The translations under genes were made by a program, and so were the position numbers. A stretch of DNA of 64,000 nt from Actinomycetota bacterium. GTDB lineage: Bacteria; Actinomycetota; Acidimicrobiia; Acidimicrobiales; Ilumatobacteraceae. Shown piece after piece: positions 24,180-32,872 of the stretch. The notes under the pieces are model-generated. The model was given only the letters and a program-made list of their open reading frames with translations. It was not told the DNA's origin and did no database searches. Numbering within the stretch: position 1 is the stretch's first letter; each line of letters starts with the position of its first letter. The DNA is taken from positions 2,604,001 through 2,668,000 of the forward strand of contig CP064997.1 in the NCBI GenBank assembly GCA_016700055.1, given 5' to 3'.

Positions 24180-24440
24180 TCAGTCTTCTCGCTGCCGCGG
24201 CTGCGGCGCTGCCTCGATGAAGATGCACTCGCCCGGGCAGTCGTCTGCCGCGTCGATCGCCCGTTGCTGCAACCCGAGGGGCACGTGGACGGCGCTGCCG
24301 GCTCCGCCGGGATCGTTGCCCACGCCGAGCTCGTCACGCACGTAGGAGATGCCGTCTTCGAGGAGGACGAACAGCTCCGGGCAGTGGTCGGTGCAGAGTC
24401 CGTCGCCGGTGCACAGGTCCTGGTCGATCCACACCCTCAT
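24180..24440 (-). CDS. ferredoxin with CxxDxxCxxxCP cluster motif
   Basis: 86-residue ferredoxin. C10-T-G-D13-G-L-C16-T-D-H-C20-P is followed far downstream by C68-P-G-E-C72. The CxxDxxCxxxCP spacing with Asp in the second position matches the Asp-ligated [4Fe-4S] ferredoxin of Pyrococcus furiosus; a [3Fe-4S] form is equally possible. Such ferredoxins serve P450s or other oxygenases, but no P450 is nearby. GGAGG is 7 nt before the ATG. A Gly/Pro-rich insertion lies at residues 41-50. Confidence 0.88.
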   Translation of the reverse strand: MRVWIDQDLCTGDGLCTDHCPELFVLLEDGISYVRDELGVGNDPGGAGSAVHVPLGLQQRAIDAADDCPGECIFIEAAPQPRQRED

Positions 24441-24487
24441 CACGGCCTCCTCAGGCCTGCGATCGTACCGTTGGCCCGACGCCACCC

Positions 24488-24985
24488 TCACTGGAGCTGA
24501 AGCGGGGTGTCGGGCAGCTTCCAGCTCTCCGCCTCGTCGTCTGGCGCATCGGGGGGAAGGGTCCCGAGGTGCTCTTCGATCCGGCGCAGCGAGGCCTCGA
24601 CCTTCTCGGTCCCGTCCTTCGACTCGGCGCTGCCCTTGTGGATGTACAGCGACGCCATCACCACGAACGCGAAGAGCTGGAGGAACTCCGACTGCCAGTT
24701 CTCGAGCGTGGACTGCGCGAAGTCGGCGAAGAAGTCGCCCGCGGTGACCTCTTGGCCGAGGGATCGCTGTGCGTCCGTGAACGTCTGCCACTGAGCTATC
24801 GCGTGGCCCACCCAGGTGCCGAAGAACAGCAAGACAAGCCCGAGGCCGAGCCCGAACTCGCGCCAGACGCCGCGCTCGCGCGACCGTCCCACCCAGATGC
24901 TGCGGGCCAGCGTCCAGAGCAGGAACACCAGGCAAGCAACTGCCAAGAGGGTGGCTACCCCGAGTGCCCACGCCCCAGTGCTCAC
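24488..24985 (-). CDS. DUF6766-like membrane protein
   Basis: 165 residues with two N-terminal helices (LGVATLLAVACLVFLLWTLA and FGLGLGLVLLFFGTWVGHAIA). A conserved soluble segment, LENWQSEFLQLFAFVVMAS, ends with GSAESKDGTEK. The NWQSEFLQ and GSAESKD signatures match the DUF6766 family, whose function is unknown. It lies 47 bp upstream of the ferredoxin on the same strand and may share its transcript. Confidence 0.72.
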   Translation of the reverse strand: MSTGAWALGVATLLAVACLVFLLWTLARSIWVGRSRERGVWREFGLGLGLVLLFFGTWVGHAIAQWQTFTDAQRSLGQEVTAGDFFADFAQSTLENWQSEFLQLFAFVVMASLYIHKGSAESKDGTEKVEASLRRIEEHLGTLPPDAPDDEAESWKLPDTPLQLQ

Positions 24986-25055
24986 GCTCCGTCCTCCCTC
25001 GCGATTCGCGGATTCTGCCGGGGCGATTACCCGCGAGCGGCGCGGAGGAAACCGA

Positions 25056-27116
25056 TCAGCGGACGTAGCCCATGACGTCGACGATGACGTGGGCCTGGCC
25101 GGACGCGTTGGCGATGGACAGTGCGCCGCCGGAACCGAGCCGTGTCATCACCAGGTTGGGGATGGTCCGCCCGGCCGTCCAGTTGAGGTTCGACGAGGTC
25201 GGCCGTGCCGTACCTGCTGGCCACAGGGAGAGGTAGCTGCTCGCCGTGGTGCCGGCCACGGTGACGTTGACGATCACCCCGGTGGCGTTGCTCGGCACAC
25301 CGCCACGCCCGGCCACCTGCACCTGCCGGGTCTCGCCGGGACCGAGCGCTCGCGCCGCGGTGCCGACACCGCCGCGGGTGTCGAAGATGCGCACCGGATC
25401 GACGGCGACCGTCTGCCCGCCATCTGATCCGTAGTAGCCGAGCACGTCGACGATCAGGTGGGTCGATGTCTCCGCTGCCGCGAGGCGAATGCGCCCTCCC
25501 GCGCCGACGCGCACGACGGCCAGGTTCGGTCGATCCTGCGCGAAGACCAGGTTGAGGTTCGACGCGTTCGGTCGCCGGGCGCCGTCCGGGTAGGCGGTGA
25601 CATAGCCGGTGCCGCCCGGGCTGGCAGCGGTGATGTTGAGCACCACCGACCGTGCGTCGCTCGGCACTCCGGCCAGCCCGGCGACCCTCAGCGACCGATC
25701 GTCGCCGGCGGCGAAGCGACCCCCGATGCCCCCCGCCCCGCTGCGGGTGTCGGCGACGCGCGTCGGGACGACCCCGGTGAACCCGAGCCCGCCGGCGTTC
25801 GCACCTGCGGTGTCGAACCAGCCGGCGACATCGGCGACGACGTGCATCGGCCAGGTGCTGTTGTAGATGCGGATCTTGCCGCCGGCGCCGACACGGGCCA
25901 GCACGAGGTTCGGGATCGTCTCACCCCTGCGCACGTTCAGGTTCGACGTCGACGGGTGGAAGAGGTAAGAGCTCTGGTCGTTCCAGAACTCCCCGGTCAG
26001 CGCCGGTGGGCGGGGAACGACCGACAAGAAGCCGTCGGCGGGAGGTTCGACCGCGGTGACGTTGAGCAGCACGGCCGACACACCCGACGCAGGGATGCCG
26101 GCCGCGCCGGTGACCTGGACCTCGTGGTTCAGCCGCTCGTCGAGGCTGAAGAGGGAGTTGGCCAGATCGGGGCGCACCCGGCCGTCGCCGGTACGGACCG
26201 GCCCGTTCGGGATGCCGACACGCAGCCTGGTGTCGAGGATCCGCGTCGGGTTCACCGGGTGGAACCCGCCCATCGCCGGGGCAGGAGCACCGCTCAGGTA
26301 GTTGCACGTGTGGAGCCCGAAGCACACCGCGTCGAGGTCGATGGTCGGGACGCGGCCGGGGGCGATGTCGACGAACCCCTGTGTGCGGCGGCCGGTCGTG
26401 GTGTCGCGGATGAACACGATGTAGCGCCCCGGCCAGCCGATCGACCCCGTCCAGCGCGTTCCCCGGCTCTGCGAACTGGCGAAGGCACCCTGCAAAGCGC
26501 CGTTGGCGGTGCGGGGGACATTCGGGCAGGGGTCTACGCCGCCCGCGCAGTACTGGAACAGGTCGATGTGCACCCGGCCGTCGGGCACCGCGGTGCTGGA
26601 AGCGATCGAACCCTCGATGCGGAACGCACCGCCTCGGCCCTGCACCGGTAGGTGCACACCCTGCACCGACAGCCAGTCGGGGCCGTCGCGCGGGCTGCGC
26701 TCGATGTGCAGACCGCCGACGTCGCCTTTCCAGGGGTCGTAGGGCAGCAGGTAGCAGGGCTGGGTGCCGTCTCCGGAGCAGTTCTTCTCCGGCTTCGGGT
26801 ACAGCTCCATCCTCACCGCCGTGGGCGAACCTGGTACCTGGAGCGCCGTCGCCGGCGCACCCGGGCGGTAGTTGGCCAGCTCCACGTTCAGGGAGCCGTC
26901 CTGGCGCCATACGTAGCGGGCGTCGTAGTCGCCGCCACCGCCGGCGCCGCCGTAGATGGCGTCCACGCCGATCGTTCCGAGCGTGCCGGCCGTCCCGCCC
27001 GAGGCGAAGGAGAACCCCACACTCGCCGCCGCTGCTGGTGCAGGCGGCGACGCGGTTGCCAAGAAGGCCGAGGTCACCGCCGCCGCCAGGCAGTGGCGCC
27101 CGAGTCGGTTCGTCAT
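25056..27116 (-). CDS. secreted protein with three DTR-type surface repeats
   Basis: 686 residues with a Sec signal (LAAAVTSAFLATASPPAPAAA). A unique N-terminal domain runs to about residue 280 and includes paired Cys in NCSGDGTQPCYL. Three repeats begin at RILDTR, RVADTR and RIFDTR, near residues 292, 454 and 575. Each repeat has VxLNxTA, PNASNLN or its equivalent, IPNLV and a DVxGY ending. These repeats recur in exported proteins of Acidimicrobiia and Actinobacteria, probably as beta modules for the cell surface; the N-terminal domain is not recognised. The ATG 27116 start is chosen for the signal peptide. It is divergent from uspA. Confidence 0.83.
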   Translation of the reverse strand: MTNRLGRHCLAAAVTSAFLATASPPAPAAAASVGFSFASGGTAGTLGTIGVDAIYGGAGGGGDYDARYVWRQDGSLNVELANYRPGAPATALQVPGSPTAVRMELYPKPEKNCSGDGTQPCYLLPYDPWKGDVGGLHIERSPRDGPDWLSVQGVHLPVQGRGGAFRIEGSIASSTAVPDGRVHIDLFQYCAGGVDPCPNVPRTANGALQGAFASSQSRGTRWTGSIGWPGRYIVFIRDTTTGRRTQGFVDIAPGRVPTIDLDAVCFGLHTCNYLSGAPAPAMGGFHPVNPTRILDTRLRVGIPNGPVRTGDGRVRPDLANSLFSLDERLNHEVQVTGAAGIPASGVSAVLLNVTAVEPPADGFLSVVPRPPALTGEFWNDQSSYLFHPSTSNLNVRRGETIPNLVLARVGAGGKIRIYNSTWPMHVVADVAGWFDTAGANAGGLGFTGVVPTRVADTRSGAGGIGGRFAAGDDRSLRVAGLAGVPSDARSVVLNITAASPGGTGYVTAYPDGARRPNASNLNLVFAQDRPNLAVVRVGAGGRIRLAAAETSTHLIVDVLGYYGSDGGQTVAVDPVRIFDTRGGVGTAARALGPGETRQVQVAGRGGVPSNATGVIVNVTVAGTTASSYLSLWPAGTARPTSSNLNWTAGRTIPNLVMTRLGSGGALSIANASGQAHVIVDVMGYVR

Positions 27117-27182
27117 GGTGTACCGATACCCGCCATCTGGGTTCGTCAACGCTCGCCGACGAAAGTCTGCCAGCATCTGTGC

Positions 27183-27632
27183 ATGCCGTTCACCGTGTTG
27201 CTCTGCACCGACGGGTCCGACCTGGCCGAGGCCGCCCTTGCCGAGGGGCTGGCCGTGCTGCGCCACCCCGATCGGGTCGTCGTCGCCACCGTCATCGAGC
27301 CTGCCGATCCGACGCTCGTCGTCGGCACCGGTCTTGCCGGCGGGGTGATCTCGCCCTCGGAGATGGACCGGCTGCAAGAAGACCGCATGGGTGCGGCGCG
27401 TGAGGCGCTCCAGGCAGCGTGCTCCAGGTTGGGCCTGGCCGACGCCGAGCAGCAGATCCTCGTCGGTGCTCCGGGCCAGGCGCTGTGCGACCTCGCCGAG
27501 TCGTTGCCGGCATCAGTGCTGGTGATCGGGACGCGAGGCCGGGGCGGAATCCGCCGGGCGATGCTCGGCTCGGTGTCGGACTACGTCGTCAGGCGGGCGC
27601 CGTGCCCGGTGGTCACCCGCAACGCCGATTGA
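27183..27632 (+). CDS. universal stress protein UspA-family
   Basis: 149-residue single UspA domain. The N-terminal VLLCTDGSDLAEAAL and the C-terminal VIGTRGRGGIRRAMLGSVSDYVVRRAPCPVV contain the ATP-binding GxRGxGG-9-GSVS pattern, so it belongs to the ATP-binding class. Such proteins help survival in stress and dormancy. It converges with the MDR reductase (10-bp gap) and is divergent from the secreted repeat protein. Confidence 0.92.
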   Translation: MPFTVLLCTDGSDLAEAALAEGLAVLRHPDRVVVATVIEPADPTLVVGTGLAGGVISPSEMDRLQEDRMGAAREALQAACSRLGLADAEQQILVGAPGQALCDLAESLPASVLVIGTRGRGGIRRAMLGSVSDYVVRRAPCPVVTRNAD

Positions 27633-27642
27633 GCAGGCGCCT

Positions 27643-28668
27643 TCAGGTGGCCACCTGAACGACGAGCTTGCCGACATGGTCGCCGGCGAACAGGCGGACC
27701 AGGGCCTCTGGAGCCCGATCGAGACCCTGCAGCACGTGTTCGCGGTGCTTGATCTTGCCCTCGGCGAGCCACGCCGCCAGCTGCGCGGAGCCCGCTTCGT
27801 ACGCTCCCCAGTGGTCGAGGGTGTTGAACCCCTCCAGACGTGCCCGCTTGCCCATCACGTAGCGGAGGTTGTGCAGCGGTGGCGGGGATCCGACGAGCTG
27901 ATAGGTGGAGATGTCGCCGCACATCACCACACGGCCGTGTTGCGCCAGCCGCCGCAGCACGGTGTCGAGCAACTCGCCTCCGACGTTGTCGAAGTACACG
28001 TCGACTCCCCGCGGCGCCAGCTCCTTCAGGCGCGCGGCGACGTCCTCGGCCTTGTAGTCGATCGCCGCGTCGAAGCCGAGCTCGTCGACGATCCACGCGC
28101 ACTTCTGCGGACCACCCGCGATGCCGATCACGTGCGCACCGCGCAGCTTCGCGACCTGTCCCGCGACCGCACCGACCCCGCTTGCCGCCGCGGACACGAC
28201 GAACGTCTCCCCGGGCTCGGGCCTGGCCACCTCGGTGACGCCGAGGTAAGCGGTGAGCCCGACGTGACCGAGCACGTTCAGCGCGTCGAGCAGCTCGACG
28301 TCCTCGCCGATCAGCGTCACCGGGAACGGCTCCTGCGCGGCGAGCACGCGGTACTCCTGCCATCCGGTGAGGGCCATGAACGCCCGCCCGAGCGGATACT
28401 TGTCGGGGTCGTTGGTCTCGATCACCACCGCCAGCCCGTTGGACCGCACCACCTCGCCGATGCCGATGCCGGCCATGTAGTTGCCGCGCTCGTCGAGCCA
28501 GCCGCGGATCGACGGATCGATGCCGAGGTAGCGCACCGCGGCCAGTGCCTCGCCGGGACCGAGTGCCGGGACGGGCGCCTCGACCATCTCGAAGCAATCT
28601 TCGCTGACGGCACCGCGCGGCCGCTCGCGCAGCACGACCTGCCTGTTGACCGTCGGCCTGGCCCCCAC
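27643..28668 (-). CDS. zinc-independent MDR NADP-dependent oxidoreductase (CurA / prostaglandin-reductase-like)
   Basis: 341 residues of the medium-chain reductase family without zinc ligands. Marks are GIDPSIRGWLD, the NADP motif AAASGVGAVAGQVAKLRGA, KCAWIVDELGFDAAIDYK, and DVYFDNVGGELLDTVL with MCGDISTYQ. Members reduce the C=C bond of enones, typically as detoxifying reductases. The start is GTG 28668; TAGGTT on this strand (28682-28677) ends 8 nt before it, suggesting a leaderless message. Confidence 0.9.
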   Translation of the reverse strand: MGARPTVNRQVVLRERPRGAVSEDCFEMVEAPVPALGPGEALAAVRYLGIDPSIRGWLDERGNYMAGIGIGEVVRSNGLAVVIETNDPDKYPLGRAFMALTGWQEYRVLAAQEPFPVTLIGEDVELLDALNVLGHVGLTAYLGVTEVARPEPGETFVVSAAASGVGAVAGQVAKLRGAHVIGIAGGPQKCAWIVDELGFDAAIDYKAEDVAARLKELAPRGVDVYFDNVGGELLDTVLRRLAQHGRVVMCGDISTYQLVGSPPPLHNLRYVMGKRARLEGFNTLDHWGAYEAGSAQLAAWLAEGKIKHREHVLQGLDRAPEALVRLFAGDHVGKLVVQVAT

Positions 28669-28781
28669 GAAGGGGGAACCTAGCGCGGCTCGGATGATCT
28701 CGATCCGCCCGGGCCACCGCCCTCGACTCGCGGCACCGAGTTCGGACGTGCGATCGTGGACAACGTGGTGGGAGCGGGCCG

Positions 28782-29798
28782 ATGACCGGGCAGTTGGACG
28801 CCGAGCTCGGGCTCCTGGAGCTGTTCGCCGGAGTCGACGCCGAGAGTCTGCGCCGGGTCGCGGCCGCGATGTCGGCCCGGTCGGTGCCGGCGGGCCAGCA
28901 GCTGGTCCGCGAGGGGGAGCCGGGGTCTTCCTTCTTCGTGGTCCTCGACGGCACCGTCGCAGTCACCCGGCTCGGCGACGACGGCGAAGTCCACGCGCTC
29001 GGTGCCTTCGGGCCGGGTTCGATCCTCGGCGAGATGTCGATGCTCACCAACCGAGTGCGGCGGGCAAGCGTCACCGCGGTCGACGACGCCCGCGTCGCGG
29101 AGGGCGACGAGGCCGCCTTCGCGGCCTTGCTCGAGGTGACCCCGGTGCACGATCGGATCACGGCGATCACCGCCCGGCGCCTGGCCGAGAACGTACGCCC
29201 CGTTCACACCAGATTGCGCGACGGTACGGCCGTCGAGCTGCGGCCTCTCGTGCCCGCCGACCGCGGCGAATTCGAAGAGGCGCTGAACCATCTCTCCGCG
29301 GAGTCGCTGCGCAGGCGGTTCTTCACCCCGGGGCGTCCGAGCGCGAGGGTGATCGACCATCTGGTGAACATCAACTACGTCGACCACTTCGCCTGGCGGG
29401 TCGCCACCGACCCCGGCGGAACAGCACTGGCGACGGGTCGTTACGTGCGCCGGCACGCCGACCCGAAGCGGGCAGAGGTGGCGTTCGGCGTGGTCGACGA
29501 GTTCCACGGACGAGGCCTCGGCACGCTGCTGCTCGGCGCCCTTGCGGTGGCGGCCCAGCCGGCCGGCATCGAGGTCTTCGAAGCTGAAGTGCTCGTCGAC
29601 AACAGCCCGATGCTCGCCGTGTTCACGAAGGTGGGTGCCGAGGTGTCGCGCTCGGAGCCGGGTGTGCTCGCGGTGCAGATGGAGCGCGCGGCGGCGGAAC
29701 AGCTGATCGACGACGTGCTGCGGGCGAAGATCCGCCGCGCGGCGCGAGAGGTGGTCACCGCCGCCGGATTGGCTCTTGCCAAGTCGACCGGTGGGTAG
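28782..29798 (+). CDS. cyclic-nucleotide-binding GNAT protein acetyltransferase (KATmt/PatA-like)
   Basis: 338 residues: a cNMP-binding domain at residues 10-140 (phosphate-binding cassette FGPGSILGEMSMLTNRVRRAS) fused to a GNAT domain at about residues 150-300 (LRPLVPADRGEF, FGVVDEFHGRGLGTLLLGAL). The order and length match mycobacterial KATmt, where cAMP relieves autoinhibition of lysine acetylation of acyl-CoA synthetases. GGAG precedes the ATG by 7-8 nt. The C-terminal tail of about 35 residues is extra. The substrate is inferred from family only. Confidence 0.88.
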   Translation: MTGQLDAELGLLELFAGVDAESLRRVAAAMSARSVPAGQQLVREGEPGSSFFVVLDGTVAVTRLGDDGEVHALGAFGPGSILGEMSMLTNRVRRASVTAVDDARVAEGDEAAFAALLEVTPVHDRITAITARRLAENVRPVHTRLRDGTAVELRPLVPADRGEFEEALNHLSAESLRRRFFTPGRPSARVIDHLVNINYVDHFAWRVATDPGGTALATGRYVRRHADPKRAEVAFGVVDEFHGRGLGTLLLGALAVAAQPAGIEVFEAEVLVDNSPMLAVFTKVGAEVSRSEPGVLAVQMERAAAEQLIDDVLRAKIRRAAREVVTAAGLALAKSTGG

Positions 29799-29836
29799 GG
29801 TGGGCGGCCAGTCGCGAACGGAGTACGGACGGGTAG

Positions 29837-31639
29837 ATGAGCGAACCGGACAACATCGCGCGCGACGCCGACCGTGAGGATGCTGCTCGCGACGACGCCC
29901 ACGACCTCGAGCTGCTGCGCAGGTATGAGCCGATCGTTCGCTTCACCGAGGGCGAGTACTTCTTCCCCGCGCCGGTGGAGTCGTACGTGCGATCCAGCGC
30001 GTTGTGGACCACGAGCGCGCGTGGGCGGCGGCGGATCGTCGCCGAGCGTGGTCAGCTCGCGCTCGAGGGGCTGGTCGAGCTCGATGCCAAGACGTCAGGT
30101 GAGCTGTTCCTCGCCCTCGTCGGCGAGCCGGCCTCGCGCATCGAGTTGATCCGCTGGCGCCTTCGACGCGACCGGCCCCGGTTCAGGGCCGGCACTCGGC
30201 TCGGCCAGGTGGGGGTGCTCAGCAGGTTGGTCGACGCCTTCAACAGGGCGTCGCTGATCGTGCGCGGCAAGGTCGGATCGGGCTCGGAGGCCGCCGCCGA
30301 GATGTTGTACCGCGCCGACGCGTCGGCTCGTGACCACCACCCCTACTACGGCCGTGTCGTGCACCAGGCCGGCTACGTGGTGCTCCAGTACTGGTACTTC
30401 TACTACTTCAACGACTGGCGTTCGCGGGCTCACGGCGTGAACGACCACGAGGGGGACTGGGAGCAGGTCACGATCTTCCTTGCCGAGCAGGACGACGGCC
30501 CTGCCCGGCCGGCATGGGTGGCGTTCTCTGCTCACGACGAGGTGGGCGACGACCTGAGGCGCCGCTGGGACGACCCCGACATGACGCGCGAGGGGGACCA
30601 TCCGGTGGTGTTCGCCGGGCTCGGGTCCCACTCGGGCGCGTACCTCCCCGGGGACTACCTGATCTCGGTCGACCCCGCGTCGCTGCCCGCCGCGCTGCGC
30701 TGGAGCCGGCAGCTGTCGCGTTTCGTGCTCCCCTGGCTGCGGGGTACGGCTGCCGAGCGGTTCGGTGTGCCGTACGTCGACTACTCCCGCGGCGACGGCC
30801 GCGCGATCGGGCCGGGGTGCACTCACTCGTGGACTCCGGTGCCGATCGACGACGACACCGACTGGGTCATCGGCTACTTCGGGCTGTGGGGCAACGACAC
30901 CGAAGACCCCTTCGGCGGCGAGCGCGGCCCGGCCGGCCCGCGCTACGAGCGCGGCGGGATCGTTCGCGCGTCGTGGGCGGACCCCGTCGGCTGGGCCGGC
31001 CTCGAGAAGGTCGCCCCCAACGAGGGCGAATGTCGCCGCCTGGTGGAGGAGCGGGTGACGGAGATCGACGAGCAGATCGCCGTCATGGCGAAGGATCAGG
31101 TGGTGCTGCGGCGCAAGCTGCGCACCGAGGTCGCGGCCGGGCACGTGAACCCGAGCGTCGACGAGGCAGGTGTGCGCAACCTGACGGCGGAACGGGTGGC
31201 GCTCGAGGACGCGCGGCGCCGGTTGCAGCGCGTCTCGGCGACGGCTCCGACGATCGCCGACCCCCACGCCCATCTACGGCACCGCAACCTGCCGTTGCCG
31301 GCGACGATGGACGGCCGTCAGCGGGTGTTGCAGGTGTGGTCGGCGATCAGCACGCCGCTCGTCTTCGTCGCGGTGGCCCTCATGTTCATGCCACTCGGGC
31401 GTTCGGTGGCGGGAGTCGGATTGGCGGGCGTCCTCGTCATCACGACACTCGAGGCGATCGCGCGGGGCCGGCTGTTCGCCTTCCTCGTCGGGCTCGTGGC
31501 GCTCCTCGTCGGGGGAGCGGTCGTCGTCGCCCTGATCGTCGGGATGATCACCGAATGGCGCCTCACCGTGGTGGCCGTACTGCTCCTCGCCGCGCTCTCG
31601 GTGCTGCTGCTCAACCTGGTGGAGTTGCGCAGGTCCTGA
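29837..31639 (+). CDS. Vps62-like membrane protein
   Basis: 600 residues. An N-terminal RYEPIVRFTEGEYFFP is followed by the Vps62-type signature QYWYFYYFNDW with VNDHEGDWEQVTIFL around residues 185-220 and GLGSHSGAYLPGDY. A helical coiled-coil segment (about residues 400-475, QIAVMAKDQVVLRRKLRTEV) leads to three or four C-terminal membrane helices. Vps62-like domains are known from fungi and scattered bacteria, with no defined biochemical role. The combination with a coiled coil and membrane anchor places the domain probably in the cytoplasm. It follows the acetyltransferase by 38 bp. Confidence 0.75.
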   Translation: MSEPDNIARDADREDAARDDAHDLELLRRYEPIVRFTEGEYFFPAPVESYVRSSALWTTSARGRRRIVAERGQLALEGLVELDAKTSGELFLALVGEPASRIELIRWRLRRDRPRFRAGTRLGQVGVLSRLVDAFNRASLIVRGKVGSGSEAAAEMLYRADASARDHHPYYGRVVHQAGYVVLQYWYFYYFNDWRSRAHGVNDHEGDWEQVTIFLAEQDDGPARPAWVAFSAHDEVGDDLRRRWDDPDMTREGDHPVVFAGLGSHSGAYLPGDYLISVDPASLPAALRWSRQLSRFVLPWLRGTAAERFGVPYVDYSRGDGRAIGPGCTHSWTPVPIDDDTDWVIGYFGLWGNDTEDPFGGERGPAGPRYERGGIVRASWADPVGWAGLEKVAPNEGECRRLVEERVTEIDEQIAVMAKDQVVLRRKLRTEVAAGHVNPSVDEAGVRNLTAERVALEDARRRLQRVSATAPTIADPHAHLRHRNLPLPATMDGRQRVLQVWSAISTPLVFVAVALMFMPLGRSVAGVGLAGVLVITTLEAIARGRLFAFLVGLVALLVGGAVVVALIVGMITEWRLTVVAVLLLAALSVLLLNLVELRRS

Positions 31640-31654
31640 CCCGCGTCACGAGGA

Positions 31655-32872
31655 TCAGCCGAAGGCCAGCTGCCACCAGCGTTCGAGACGCTCCCGGTGC
31701 CGCCCCGGCACGAGGAGCAGGTGGTTGCCGAGCGGATCCTCCAGCAGGGAGCCGGCCCGCACGCCCTCGAGGCGGACGGTGACCTGGGTCCGGCAGAGGT
31801 CGTCGGACTCGCCCGCCTGTTCGATCTCGCCCTCGGCGACGAAGAAGCGCTCCAGCGCCGAGCCACCGAGGCGCAGCAGGGTCACCCATTGGCGGGCGAA
31901 GCGTCCCCGGAGGCCGATGCCGATGCCCGATTCGAAGTGGGTGTGCAGCTCGACGTCTTCGACGAGCGAAGGGGCGACGGTGCAGTGGGCCAGCAGCACA
32001 CGGTTGCCGTCGACGTCGACGTAAGCGGGGTTCGCCATCCAACTCGGCAGGTCGAGCAGCGAGCGCACGAGGAGCATCGCCACCGCGCTTGCCACGTCGC
32101 CCTCACAACCGGCGACGACACCGGCATCGTTGAGCTGGGCCAGGGCGACACAGCCCGACGTGCCGAGCTCACCGAGGTAGTCGAAGCAGCGCACCGTGAC
32201 GGCATCGACGTGGGCGCCCTCGATGACGTCGAGCAGCGCGGGGTGCAGCGCGGCGGCGCTGAGCAGGTCGGCGGAGGGCTCCGCGGTGCCGGCGAAGTGC
32301 ACCGCCACCTCACGCGCAGCTCCGGGGTCGACATGGGGGTGGGCGGCGATCGGCAGCGCGTTGTCGATCGGGACCAGCTCGACGCCCCAGCGCTGGCGGA
32401 CGAGCTTCGCCTGGGGGACGCTGGCCACGAGCCACTCGGACGGCATGCCGACGAGCCCGAGGCGCGCCGCGTGCATCCGGTGGATCGCGGCGACGTCGAC
32501 CACCGCGGTGCGCAATTGCGCGGGGTCGGCGGCGTCGACCTGCACGATGCGGCCACGACCACCGTCGAGGCGTACTCGCGCCATCGCCTCGAGAGCAGCC
32601 GGGAGGCTGTTGTGCGACCGATGTGTGGCGAGGAGCACGGGCTCGAACGGTGCGGCGAGCCGCCGCCGGCGGACGTGGTCGAGAATCGCGGCTTCGGTGC
32701 CGCCTGTGCCGACGACGATCACGAGAGGTGAGCGCGGCTCGTCCTCTGCGGCGTTGCGGGGCACTCCGCCCTCGTCGTGCAGCACGGCGAGCGTGGGGGC
32801 GAGCACACGACTGACCGCAGTCTCGTCGTGGAGCGGTGAAGCGACGCTGAGGTAACCGAACGGGGTCGTCAT
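31655..32872 (-). CDS. L-fucose/L-arabinose isomerase-like protein
   Basis: 405 residues. An N-terminal Rossmann-like domain (IVVVGTGGTEAAIL) leads to the C-terminal isomerase-type domain with GCEGDVASAVAMLL, NPAYVDVDGNRVLLAHC and HFESGIGIGLRG. These are features of FucI/AraA-like proteins, which act on ketose-aldose pairs with a divalent metal. It is divergent from true FucI (about 590 residues), so the reaction is uncertain. The ATG at 32872 overlaps the flippase stop by 4 nt (ATGA). It is the last gene of the three-gene envelope-lipid operon. Confidence 0.75.
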   Translation of the reverse strand: MTTPFGYLSVASPLHDETAVSRVLAPTLAVLHDEGGVPRNAAEDEPRSPLVIVVGTGGTEAAILDHVRRRRLAAPFEPVLLATHRSHNSLPAALEAMARVRLDGGRGRIVQVDAADPAQLRTAVVDVAAIHRMHAARLGLVGMPSEWLVASVPQAKLVRQRWGVELVPIDNALPIAAHPHVDPGAAREVAVHFAGTAEPSADLLSAAALHPALLDVIEGAHVDAVTVRCFDYLGELGTSGCVALAQLNDAGVVAGCEGDVASAVAMLLVRSLLDLPSWMANPAYVDVDGNRVLLAHCTVAPSLVEDVELHTHFESGIGIGLRGRFARQWVTLLRLGGSALERFFVAEGEIEQAGESDDLCRTQVTVRLEGVRAGSLLEDPLGNHLLLVPGRHRERLERWWQLAFG

